From contig SNVD02015034.1 of the NCBI GenBank assembly GCA_013180625.2, positions 1 to 64,000 on the forward strand: a stretch of 64,000 bases of DNA, written 5' to 3'. Position 1 is the first letter of the stretch. Each line of letters starts with the position of its first letter. Both the position numbers and the translations under genes were made by a program. Shown here one piece after another: positions 11,261 through 21,825 of the stretch. Below the pieces are notes generated by a model, which saw nothing but the letters and a program-made list of their open reading frames with translations, had not been told where the DNA came from and searched no databases. This DNA comes from Boswellia sacra (lineage: Eukaryota; Streptophyta; Magnoliopsida; Sapindales; Burseraceae).

Positions 11261-13137
11261 TCAAGCTGGTGAATGGATATCTTCCATCCCAAGCTTGCTA
11301 ACAATTTCTTGAAACACAGTGCTTGTCAGTCCCTTTGTGAGTACGTCTGCCAACTGATCCTTGGTTGAAACGAATGGAGTGCATATCAAACCACTGTCTA
11401 GTTTCTCCTTGATAAAATGTCTATCAACTTCAATATGCTTTGTTTGATCATGTTGGACAGGGTTATGAGCAATACTGATGGCTGATTTATTATCACAGTA
11501 TAGCCTCATGGGTCCTTCCCATTTTATTCTTAAGTCATCTAAGATTATCTTCACCCAGAGTAACTCACATATTCCCAACGCCATTGATCTAAACTCTGAC
11601 TCTAAGCTCGACCTTGCTACCATGTTCTGCTTCTTACTTCTCCATGTTACAAGATTCCCACCTAGTAGAGTACAGTAACTAGACGTTGATCTCCTGTCCA
11701 CCAAAGATCCTGCGTAGTCTGCATCAGTATAAGCTTCTAACGTCATTCCTGTGCCTGTTCGTCGCTTAAACAAATTCCTCTTCCCGGGCTGCTTTTCAAG
11801 TATTGTGATATCTTATTTACTGCTTTAAGGTGTGATTCTTTAGGATTGTGCATAAATTGGCTAACCACGCTCACTGTAAATGATATATCTGGTCTTGTGT
11901 GTGCCAGATATATCAACCTCCCAACAAGCCGCTGATAGGATCCTCTATCTACCACGGGATCTTCTGGAGCATCACATAATCCATGATTGAATTAGATCGG
12001 TGTCTCAACCAGTTTACAACCCATCTTCCCTGTTTCTTTCAACAAGTCGAGTACGTACTTTTGTTGGGAGATGAAAATTCCTTGCTTTGAATGCGCTACT
12101 TCAATGCCTAGGAGGCATTTTAATTTTCCTAGCTCTTTGATGTCAAACTCCTTCAAGAGACATTGCTTCAAATTGTTCATCTCTTCTACATCATTACCCA
12201 TTACGATGATATCATTTACATAAACTAACAATGCTGTGACTTTCCCGTAATCCAAGTGTCTCATGAACAAAGTATGGTCACCTTGACTTTGCTTGTATCC
12301 TAACGATATCATCACCTTAGCAAACCTCCCAAACCAAGCTCGTGGTGATTGTTTGAGCCCATAACGAGCTTTCTTTAGCTTGCACACCATTCCCTCTTTA
12401 GATTTAAAACCAGAGGGAACTTCCATGTAAATTTCCTCTTCTAGATCACCGTGGAGGAATGCATTCTTAACATCATCCTGTTGTGGATTCCACTCGAAAT
12501 TAGCAGCTAATGACAAAAGTATCCATACTGTGTTCATTTTTGCAACAGGGGCAAATGTCTCAAGATAATCAATGCCATAGGTTTGAGTGTATCCTTTGGC
12601 CACCAATCTCGCCTTGTATCTTTCTACTCAGCCGTCAGCCTTGTATTTTATAGTGAAAAGCCACCTACATCCGACCAGTTTCTTCCCTCTCAGCAATTCA
12701 ACTAACTCCCATGTCTTGTTCCTCTCAAGAGCTTCCATTTTAGTCTTTATACCATCCTCCCATTTCTTGTCTCCTAATGCCTCAGTTAGATTTCTCAGTG
12801 TGGGAATTGTATGGAGATTGGTTAGGAAGGCTCTATGGTTTTGCGATAGATTTTGATAGGACATGAAAAGATATAGTGGATGTTTCGTGTAAGTTCTTGT
12901 TCCTTTCCTAAGTGCAATTGGTAGGTCTTTGGCACTCGATTTTTTATGTTTGTCTGCTGGTTCAATTGGCTCAACACTTTTTGTGACACTATCGGCTGGT
13001 TTGAAAGTGGTTTCGAGAATTTGGGCAACAACACGAATGGGAGATTGTACCTGTACTGGTCGAGAGACTGGTATTTTCCTCCTGGAATAAACCTGCAGTG
13101 GCTGAATGCTATCTTGATTTCCCTTATCTTTCATCAT
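11261..13137 (-). pseudogene. pol: copia 1 reverse transcriptase and RNase H
   Basis: Three minus-strand frames cover this part. 12628-13137 is the integrase tail/RT start (RKGTRTYTKHPLYLFMSYQN, TWELVELLRGKKLVGCRW). 11992-12606 is the RT core ([40 protein letters not shown]). 11261-11955 is RNase H ([57 protein letters not shown]). The RT metal-binding motif reads YVNDI instead of YVDD, losing a catalytic Asp. Stops near 12607 and 11956 split the frame. The enzyme would have copied element RNA into DNA but is clearly dead. Confidence 0.9.
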
Positions 13138-13185
13138 TTCATTTGATTTGGTTGACTCGACTGACGGAGAAGTAGGAGAAGTGGA

Positions 13186-14625
13186 CTAAAAAAAACTAGG
13201 ATCAAGAAGAAACATATCATTTACTTTATCTTCATTCAAGGTCTCCCCCTGAAGATAAGCGTGTCGACAAAAGTATTCTTCTTCGACAAAAGTAACATCA
13301 GCTGAGACAAAAAATTTTTTAGTAGGTGGATGAAAACATTTATAACCCTTTTGTGTAGGAGTATATCCAATAAAGATGCATCGAAGAGCACGTGGATCCA
13401 ATTTGCTCCTATTGTGAGAATGAACATGAACAAATGCAACACACCCAAAGATTCGCGGAATAAGATATTTTGAAGCAGAGAAGTTTGGGAAAAATTTTGT
13501 GAGAGTATCAATTGGACTTTTGAACCCAAGGACACGTGTCGGGAGCTTGTTAATAAGATGGGCAGCGGTTAATACAGCTTCACCCCAGTATTGTTTGAGA
13601 ACATTCTTGTGAAATAGCAATGCTTTAGTGATCTCTAGGAGATGGCCATTCTTTCACTCAGCCACTCCGTTTTGTTGTTGGGTGGTAACACATGAGGATT
13701 CATGAATAATCCCTATTTTCTGAAAGAATGGAGTAAAGATTTGATTGAAATAATCCTTGGCATTGTTTGATCGAAATCTCTTAATTTTTACATCAAACTG
13801 AGTATTGATCATGTTGTAAAAATTAGGAAAAATCATGCTAACATCAGATTTATTTTTCAAGAGGTAAAACCATGTGACTCAGATACAATCATCAATAAAT
13901 GAAACAAACCACCTAGCACCAGAAATATTTGGAATGGTAGAAGGCCCCCAAATATCGCTATGAATGAGAGAAAAAGGAACAAAGGTTTTTGTATTGCTTA
14001 TTGAAAAAGAAGCACGTTTGTGTTTGGAAAGTTCACAGTCATTACAATGAAAGGTTTCAAAAGCAAGACCTTTAAATAAAGAAGGAAACATCAACTTGAG
14101 CATTCCAAAAGATGGATGACCTAAACGACGATGATGAAGCCAAATTTTATTTTGGTTTGACATGACAGACTCAGAAAAAAATGACGTAGATATGGGATTT
14201 TCAACTTCTGTTATACTGCTTTGTTTTTTCAGGAAATAGAGATCGTCTCTCTGACTAGCACGTCCAATCATCCTCTTCGTGTCTAGTGCCTGAAAAATAC
14301 AATGTGAAGGGAAAAAGGTTACATTGCAATTTAAATCTCTGGTTAATTTTTGAATGGAAATAAGGCTTGCAAATAGCTTTGGAACATGAAGGACATTTCT
14401 TAGTGTAAGGTCCTTGTTTATGTAAATATCCCCTTGGCTAGCTACGGTGGTGATGGACCTGTCGGCTATTGTGATCTTTCTATGGCTACAGCTGGGAGTA
14501 TAAGAGATAAAATATTTGGAGGAACAGGTCATATGGTCAATGGCTCCGGAATCAATCACCCACATGTGAGGAGAATTTCTTTCTGAAACATTAATACAAG
14601 AGGAAGAAGAAATACCTGAAAACAC
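13186..14625 (-). pseudogene. pol: copia 1 protease and integrase
   Basis: From the right: protease active site WVIDSGAIDHM, GAG-pre-integrase zinc region (HHRRLGHPSF ... CNDCELSKHKRASF), integrase core start ([16 protein letters not shown]), then a break near 13870. The second catalytic region reads RFRSNNAKDYF where RSDNG is usual, so the middle Asp of the DDE triad is replaced by Asn. QQQNGVAE marks the third. The 13186-13620 frame covers the integrase C-terminal part (YWGEAVLTAAHLINKLPTRV, DPRALRCIFIGYTPTQKGYK). Confidence 0.9.
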
Positions 14626-14677
14626 CAGTGAACAAGTACCTGTGGAGGTTGGCTTCTCAAAAGATCCAAAAAGGTTT

Positions 14678-15052
14678 TTAGTTTTTCAATTTCTTCGATG
14701 TTAAATTCAGGCCAGATTTCTTGGAATTATCTTCAATGGTTGACGAAGTACTCACCATATGTGCCTGACTTCGATCGTTCACACTTCGATTGAGTTTCTC
14801 ATTGGGTCTGCCATGAAGTTTCCAACATCTCTCCTTGGTGTGACGATGCTTCTTACAGTATGTGCAGAATAGAGAGTCTCGGTTGAATGGTTTGGTTGAG
14901 TCCCCTCGAGTAACTAATGAAGGAGTGTTTACCTCTTTCGATTTTGTGGCTTTGGTAACAAGTGCAGAACCATCTCCCCCTTGAGGTTCAAGCATAACAC
15001 TTCGACGTCCCTCTTCAGCGCGTATAATAAAGATTGTCTCATTCAGAGATGG
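14678..15052 (-). pseudogene. gag: copia 1 gag C-terminal part with zinc knuckle
   Basis: Contains CTYCKKHRHTKERCWKLHG, a CX2CX4HX4C knuckle, after AEEGRRSVMLE. It is cut at 15048-15052 by gypsy B; the other half of gag resumes at 24272. Confidence 0.85.
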
Positions 15053-16463
15053 TGATGCGTTCGAAACTAGCAAGTATACTAGTCGCACAAGTAATAAAGT
15101 GATAAGTAAGATATCGTTCCCACGAGGATTGATTCTAATTGAATTTGTTATTCGAAAGCAACAATAAACTAAATGAGGGGGGTTTTGTTGATTGATTAAC
15201 TAGATGAAATATTAATGCAAGTAAAGAATAACAAAACAGAAAGTTAATTTGAGTGAAAACTCAATGAGAGAAACCTGGTTAAGGGATCCTTCTCTGCCAC
15301 AAGATATAGATTTGCTAATTAATCATAGAATTGTCATCCAATTACACCATTGAAATTATCAACCGTAGATAACAACAAGCTCTGTTATCCCAATCTTTCC
15401 TTACTTTGTTGTTAAATAAAACAGGCTCTTTATTTAATCTCTATCCATTAAACAACCTAGAACAAGCTCTCTAAATTTAATTCAATGGATGCATTACGAT
15501 AAGAAAGATAGGTTGATCTAAGCAATAAACACACAAGCTCGGATTATTTAACTTAGGTTATATTCTCCAATTGTAATCTCTGATCACAATTTTGCTACTA
15601 ATGATTAGAAATTCAAGACAATTACGGATCAAGATTTCTAGTCTAGCAATAAATCACAACCAGATTATATTCAGTTGGCCACTCAAATACAATCAGCAAG
15701 CAATCATAAGCATTAAATATGGGAGAATACAAGCAACTTCAATTAGAGAATTGGATAACAATTCCTTACACAATCAACTTACAAAAACCATATCAGGGGC
15801 TTTGAAATCACCCTCAACCAATTCAGATTCAGTTACACATGTTTAAGAACGTGCTAAATACAATACAACATGGAGACATTCCAGAAAATGAAAGGGAAGG
15901 GAAAAACTTAGCAAATGTGATGTAATTCTCTTTGGATTGTAGTTCTTCCTCTTTCCAAGCTTCCTTTCTCCTTTAAGAACTCCAAGAGATGAAAGAATTC
16001 CAGAGCTTCAGCCTCCACCACGTTCTCCCCTCTTCAAGTTATGAAAATAAAACCCTAAAATGTGTTTAAATACTCTGCTACAGTGACTTGCTACAGTGCC
16101 CCGTATTATACATGCTACAGTGCTTGTGGAATTATATTTCTATACATCTCACACTGTTTTGATTACAACTTTTGGTACACTGAATGGATTTATAAACCGT
16201 AAATTTCTCCAGAAAATAGACTTCGAGAGCTTTCCAACGGTATATAACATGTCATCGGGTTCATTGTATATCAATACAATTAAATCCGAGAAGATCACTG
16301 ACTAGCAGAGGTGAAAATGAAGGGTTTTACTCCATTTTTGTGCAAGTTGCTCCAAAACTCCTACAAACATCAAAACCACACAAAAACATAAAAATACCAA
16401 GGAATATAGCAAAGAAACATGGACGAATTGATATAAAAGTAATACATAAATAGACACCTATCA
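15053..16463 (-). repeat. 3' LTR of gypsy B
   Basis: TGA...TCA ends, 1411 bp, closely matching 22864-24271. The open frame at 16096-16305 is LTR sequence, repeated in the other LTR at 23905, and is not a gene. Confidence 0.95.
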
Positions 16464-16477
16464 AATTCCCCCACACT
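16464..16477 (-). promoter_or_regulatory. Polypurine tract of gypsy B
   Basis: Minus strand AGTGTGGGGGAATT directly abuts the 3' LTR, where plus-strand DNA synthesis would start. Confidence 0.85.
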
Positions 16478-18431
16478 TAGACTTTGCTAGTCCTCGAGCA
16501 ACTAAATGATACGAAACAAAACTAAACCGAAACAGAATCAGAAAAAAATTAAAACACACCAATGCTTCAACTTGCAAATAGGCCTCAAAGATTGTACTTA
16601 ATTATAACCCAAGGAATACTTCAAAATAATGCACTTGATCAAGAATTTTATCTCAAAAATTAGTTTCGCTTCACTTCAATTCCTCAAGTGTGTGTGTGTA
16701 GAGCCATTCTCACCTAATCACTTGTAACCCGGATGAGTTTATGCATAAAAGTGAATCATATTTAATATTGAAGATGTGTGTATAAATGAACTCCATAGGC
16801 TTGCTTTTCAAGTCACTCTCCACTAATGCAGACATGCACAACACCAAGGATCAAGTAGGACTTTATTAAGCTTGTAACGTTTGGCTTGGGTGAAGGTATG
16901 ATAAAGGATAATAATTAGGCTCAAATCACCCACAACCACATAAAATCATTCAATATTATGTGGAGCTCAAGCCCATGACATAAAAAATTCATTCTTATTC
17001 ATCAAATGACTCTCCCAAACTTATTCAGAACACTCGAACTATCTTTTTTTTTCTTTTTTTTCTTTTTTCTTTTTTTTGTAGAAAGCAAAAGAAACTACAC
17101 CCCCACACTTTGTTGTTTCATTCTTTTTAAGAACGCCCAAGTGTATAGAACTCTTTTTTTTTTCTTTTTTTTCTTTTTTTTTAAACTGCAATTCCACTCC
17201 CCCACACTTAAACAATACATTGTCCTCAATGTTTAAGTACTTGGAAGATAAGTGCAGATTTTTTTTGCTCTTTTCTTTTTTTTTTTTTTTACAACATAAT
17301 AAAACTCACTTGCATGCTCATGACACATCCCAACCTCCTCTAATTCCCAAAACCAGAACATAGCTCAAAATTTAATTGTGAATGATCTACATGCTCATAG
17401 GTAAGGGATAAAATGTTTAGAACAAATTCATTTGAGGTTAGGAAATCTTTTAGTGAGTTAACAAAGAAAAAGGCTTACAAAGGCTCAAAAGGGGTAACTA
17501 GGGATCAATTTCAGTCAAGGTTGGCTATTAAGGCTCAAACGGTCCAAAGATGGCCAAAATCATTTCCCCAATGTTGCACAGTCTAGGATTTCGCCTCGAG
17601 TGACCATCAAACAAGTTCTAGAATTCATTGAAATCTGAAGAAACATTTAAATTACATAAACTTTCTCTAAGTGAACAAATAACTCAGTGATAATAGCTCA
17701 GTGCTCAATGTTGCGCAAGGAATCAAAAGTAAAGCAAAAACCAATAAACATTTTAAGCACACAGATCCATGCATCATTTATCATTTTTCAAGAGTTATTC
17801 TTAATTCAATCATTATCTTATCATCGACCCACAAAATGCAAGGAAAGAGGTACGTGGCGTTGTTACACCTGAGTCAAGATTGTATATTTCAACAATCCTT
17901 AGGACCAGTAGCCCGCAGACTTAAGGTTTCCAGCCTATATACCTTTATTATGAAAAAAACACTTCAAACAACATGAAATAAACAAACTACAGATTTATTT
18001 CGAGAGAATGCGTTTCAAGGGTAAAGAAACCCCATATTCTGCCATTCTCAGGTTTTTCCACAATTGTTTTTTTTTTTAAATCAAAACTGATAAAGATAAA
18101 AACACATAACAACTCTAAATTACGCAAAACTAAACTCACTCATAAAATAACAAAGTTCAACAAGTCAGCAAACAAAAACAAGTTAGTTAGAATGGGTCTA
18201 CAAAATTTAGAAGTTAGCCTCCTTATCAGCCATTATGGATTGAAGAGATCCAGAATGCGTTTCAAGAGAACTTGAACTTTTTAAGCCACCAATCTAAAAA
18301 ACGAGATTAGAAAATATTACCTGGGACGAAAGAAATAACCTGAAAAAGCTCAAAAGAAACGACATGAAAAATCTCAAATAAACACACTAAAAAGAAAGCA
18401 AACAAAAACGAAGCAAACCAACAAATAGAGA
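16478..18431. other. Gypsy B 3' noncoding region with extra polypurine-like tracts
   Basis: No long coding frame. Polypyrimidine runs (plus strand 17042-17077, 17152-17182, 17262-17290) break the region. GTGTGGGGG-type purine tracts on the minus strand recur at about 17098-17113 and 17196-17211, the latter preceded by 'cattgaggacaatgtatt'. That arrangement before the terminal polypurine tract is seen in the Athila/Tat group. The plus-strand open frames at 17006 and 17687 are shadows of this region. Confidence 0.6.
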
Positions 18432-19081
18432 TTACAGATGGAGGGTTAAATTCAGTTGACGCCTTTTGTTGCCTTCTCCAAACCAATTTATCCGAGCCAT
18501 TGTTGGATCAGGTGAATAGACGAATTCTTGTAGTTTGTCAATTAACTCTCCTGCAGTTGAAGCTGTAACCAGCATTTGCCTTGCTGACGGTGAGATGAAA
18601 TTTTTTTCTACAGCTTGATCAAGAAAGGACAACAAACCATCAAAAAAATTATTAACATTCAACAAACCAATGGGTTTCTGATGGATGTTTAGCTGTGCCC
18701 AAGAGGTGATTTGAAATATCTCCTCTAATGTACCATAACCACCCGGCAAAGCTATAAATGCATCGGACTTAACAACCATATGTGCAATACGCTCATGCAT
18801 ACTAGAGACCTGTAACTCTTCCCCGATTGTGTTGCCTACGATATCTCGTACAGCTAATGGTTTAGGGATAATGCCGAGAACTTTGCTCCCTCCTAGGGAT
18901 GCAGCTGTTGACACACACCCCATTAACCCAAGACTACCCCCTCCATAAATCAAATTAATACCCCTCGCAGCTAATGTCCTACCAAGATCAAGAGCTGCTG
19001 TGGTAACTCTCCATCTTTACCAAATTGCGATCCGCAAAATACGCATATATTGCGGAATCGCCGAATTGGTGTTTTCTCCAT
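18432..19081 (-). pseudogene. LOG-like cytokinin riboside 5'-monophosphate phosphoribohydrolase, intron-less, frameshifted
   Basis: LOG enzymes cut the ribose phosphate from cytokinin nucleotides to release the active hormone. From ATG at 19081 the minus strand reads MEKTPIRRFRNICVFCGSQF, with the family's ICVFCGS motif, then loses frame near 19005-19020. The other frame continues TAALDLGRTLAARGI and joins the main open frame (18432-18953), with YGGGSLGLMG, MHERIAHMVVKSDAFIA, the signature PGGYGTLEE (residues 70-78 of that frame) and QKPIGLLNVNNFFDGL. Length and order fit a complete LOG of about 215 residues. There is no intron, whereas plant LOG genes have several, which suggests capture from spliced RNA. 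The usual RKAEM reads RIAHM. A start at 18953 would give only the C-terminal 173 residues. Confidence 0.8.
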
Positions 19082-19226
19082 TTCTACAAGTGCTCTAATC
19101 TTGTGTAAGACACGTTAGATATTATGCTTTTCAATTGCAAGACAGGTTATGGAATGACATATGAAAATATGCAGAATGTATATATACACCCATAAAACTC
19201 TCAAATTTTGACACATGGGGACATAC

Positions 19227-19475
19227 TTTCGGTGGGGGTTGCTCGATGCAGATTTATCGCCCCAAGATTTGAAAAAATGAGATATGCTTTCGGCGAGGTT
19301 TGACAAAACCTACACACTTGTCTCCCACGTGAAGCATGGAAAATGGAGATACACTTTCGGCGGGGGTTGACAAAACCCCCACACTTGTCTCCCACGTGAA
19401 GCATAAAAAATAGAGATACACTTTCGGTGGAGGTTGACAAAACCTCCACACTTGTCTCCCACGTGTACTTATGCC
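19227..19475. repeat. 67-bp tandem repeat with G-box and hairpin in each full unit
   Basis: Units start at 19227 (degenerate, 61 bp), 19288, 19355 and 19422 (partial). Each of the last three has CACGTG (19326-19331, 19393-19398, 19460-19465) exactly 67 bp apart, and an inverted repeat around GACAA just before it. The repeat lies 146 bp upstream of the LOG-like ATG on the same strand, between the two foreign reading frames. Apparent proteins from all frames here are repeats of the DNA unit, not genes. Confidence 0.85.
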
Positions 19476-19666
19476 ATAGGGTAGTCATATGGTTTGTCAA
19501 AAAGAAAACTTGAAATTAAAACAAACAAATCAACAAACAACAACAACACAAAAAACAACATTGATAATCAGATCAAACGAAACAAGAAAGAAATCAAATT
19601 CGACAACAACATCACACATTCAAATATACAAGTAGTTGTGATTGTGGCTCACATCTTCCTCTGGTT

Positions 19667-20248
19667 TTACGTCCAGTAACGGCTGAAACGCCTTCTATGA
19701 GTCGGGGATTTGCTTCCCATCCAGTTTCTTATAAACTGGCAAACAGGGTCGTTTTTAGTCAGATTCCCTAGACTATAACACTGCAATTCATCACGAAATT
19801 GTGTCCATAGATTAAGCAATTCACGCTGAACAAGTCCACAAGAATGTGACTCGAGAGTTAACAAAACATTATCCAGCGACTCATTACTCAAACCATTCTT
19901 AATAAATGAAAGTTTATCTTCTCTATTCCTGGACGCAAAACCTAATGAACGACAAGTCTGGTTACAATTCCATCTAGCACATTTATAACATACTTGTAAC
20001 CTTTTCGCTCTTCGCCTCTTGGCGTAGTAGCTCTTTCCAAGACCAGGCATGTATTTTGCGAGATTAATGTCCGGCTCACCGGACAATCTCACCTTGGCTT
20101 CGATAAGCCATCGGATATCAGCAGGCACATTTAGGAGCATCAATGCCCAAAGTCTAGTCATCCGTACTTTATAAATTTTAAACACAGCATTTTGAGGAAG
20201 TGAAGGGAAATATTTACGAAGGTTCGATAGAAAGATATCAGCATCCAT
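19667..20248 (-). CDS. 193-aa ORF resembling carlavirus-type nucleic-acid-binding (cysteine-rich) protein
   Basis: An uninterrupted frame starting MDADIFLSNLRKYF. Residues 30-55 are hydrophobic (TRLWALMLLNVPADIRWLIE). Residues 71-84 are GKSYYAKRRRAKRL, followed by cysteines at 87, 90, 95 and 99 (CYKCARWNCNQTC) and FIKNG at 115-119. This layout, a hydrophobic helix, then G-x-S-x-Y-A-basic run, then a four-Cys cluster, then FI-x-x-G, is that of the small nucleic-acid-binding proteins of Betaflexiviridae (carlaviruses and relatives), which bind nucleic acid and influence host defence and transcription. The C-terminal 70 residues (CGLVQRELLNLWTQFRDELQ) match nothing I know. The identification is by recollection of family layout only. 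It could instead be an unrelated plant protein. It lies in the sense direction of gypsy B. Confidence 0.5.
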   Translation of the reverse strand: MDADIFLSNLRKYFPSLPQNAVFKIYKVRMTRLWALMLLNVPADIRWLIEAKVRLSGEPDINLAKYMPGLGKSYYAKRRRAKRLQVCYKCARWNCNQTCRSLGFASRNREDKLSFIKNGLSNESLDNVLLTLESHSCGLVQRELLNLWTQFRDELQCYSLGNLTKNDPVCQFIRNWMGSKSPTHRRRFSRYWT

Positions 20249-20272
20249 TGAAGAGAAGAAAAGGAGAGATAT

Positions 20273-20385
20273 TACCGATAATGCGATTGAGTTTGTTCTT
20301 CTCCCAGATATGCACGTTTCAAACCTTCGAACAATGGCTTCAACTCCCCTTTGGATGTTTCCTCAAGCTGTTGCACAAATGAATT
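20273..20385 (-). pseudogene. Second gypsy pol-linker scrap
   Basis: The minus strand reads VQQLEETSKGELKPLFEGLK then RAYLGEEQTQ and a stop. This is the segment between protease and RT in this gypsy group, and it also occurs in the 20697-21611 frame (LELKSLPDHLNHRFLGENDT). Two versions in one element suggest template switching or recombination at the point where foreign sequence was joined. Confidence 0.5.
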
Positions 20386-20399
20386 CGAAGTACGAAATA

Positions 20400-20696
20400 A
20401 TCAAATCAAACAAAAGGAAGGAAAAGAGAAAAAAAACAGAAACGAAATTAAAGACACATAAAAGAGATAACAACACAATAACAAACAAAAGTCAAAAACA
20501 AGTAAAAACAAATAAAAACAAATAAGACAGATGTCAAAGAGAGATAAAACCTGATCAATTTGATGGCCTACAAAAGGAATATTTTCGAGACACAAAAATC
20601 GATCATTATTACCTTATTTTATTTTTCTTTTCTTTTTTTTAATTTATTTTGCAAAAACATTGGGTTGCCTCCCAATAAGCGCTTGGTTTAACGTCC
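20400..20696. other. Gypsy B spacer
   Basis: A-rich on the plus strand, with no domain. The pol frame ends at 20697 in RLDPAMMEPTSG, just after the conserved KPTREAQRRL motif that opens the RT domain. Confidence 0.5.
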
Positions 20697-21611
20697 TCAG
20701 CCCGACGTTGGTTCCATCATGGCAGGGTCCAATCTCCGCTGTGCTTCTCTAGTGGGCTTGGATCCTTCTTTCCAACAAGAAATGGTGCATGCATATGGCT
20801 GGGCCTTGATGTTAGCAATCGTCCACCCAATAGCTATTTTGTGATCTGTAAGTATTCGGACGAGTTTCTCTTCTTGTATTCGTGCAAGGCCCATTTCCAT
20901 TATAATTGGCAAAGTATCATTCTCACCCAAGAATCTATGATTCAAATGATCTGGCAGTGACTTAAGCTCCAAGGTATTGGCTTTCATCACAGAAGGAAGA
21001 AGTTTCTCATTAGATAAAGTAAATTGAATGTACGAAACATCATACCTATTTGTGGTTATTGCTATGGTTTCATCTAAGCTTGCCACGGCTTCCTCTATTT
21101 CTTTAGACACTTGTATCAAAATTCCTGACTCATTGGAATTTTTTGTCCCTATATGCTCACTAATAGCTACATCCAATCCATTCTTGCGAGTTAACTCAAA
21201 ATATTGTTGTGGCAAAGAATCAACAACGTCAACTGCAAAAACTGAATGTAAGTCACTAGAGTACCTCATTGCCTCAAAAATATTGAAACATATCACCTTG
21301 CCATCAAACTCTATGATGAGAGTGCCATCATGAACATCAATCTTGGTTCTAACAGTTTTCGAGAATGGTCTACCTATAAGAATCAGTGTTGGATTAGGAG
21401 ATGTCTCATCCTCTATTTCAAGAACATAAGAGTCTGCTGGGAAAACCAATTGATTCACCTGCACAAGCACATCTTCCACAACTCTTTTGGTATATGCATT
21501 AAAACGATCAGCAATTTGAATGGTACTACCAATTTCCGCAAAAGGTCCAAGATTTAAAGAAGCATAAATAGAATATGGCATGATGTTAATAGATGCTTCT
21601 AAATCTAACAT
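20697..21611 (-). pseudogene. pol: gypsy B protease and truncated start of reverse transcriptase
   Basis: An open frame of 304 codons. It starts at the retroviral-type aspartic protease site, here LDLEASINIMPYSIYASLNL, where LDLGAS is the family form, so the active-site Gly is replaced by Glu. It continues through IQIADRFN and PTLILIGRPFSKTVRTKIDV, a variable linker, and the pre-RT motif KIAIGWTIANIKAQPYACT, and ends after KPTREAQRRLDPAMME. All catalytic RT blocks, RNase H and integrase are absent. Confidence 0.85.
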
Positions 21612-21825
21612 AACTCATTCAAACTTTGTTTTACCAATGGTGCATGGCATGGTGAACGTACCTGGATCTTTGCACTTTGGAGGAATTTTCCTTTGCAATA
21701 GAGCTGAAACATCTTCCCCACACTTACTTTCTCATTTCTTTTTAACTTTCTTTTGCTGGTGCATAACTCCTTGAGACATTTTGTATAATGAGGTACTTGC
21801 TCGATAGCATCCAGAAGTGGTATAT

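Noticed and set aside
17006..17236. Phe-rich open frame
   Set aside because: Produced by polypyrimidine runs in gypsy B noncoding DNA.
19201..19500. Repeat-rich proteins on the minus strand
   Set aside because: They translate the 67-bp DNA repeat in several frames and lack a domain.
20697..21611. Calling this a full gypsy polyprotein
   Set aside because: The frame ends just after the first RT motif; no RT catalytic, RNase H or integrase motifs occur before the 3' LTR.
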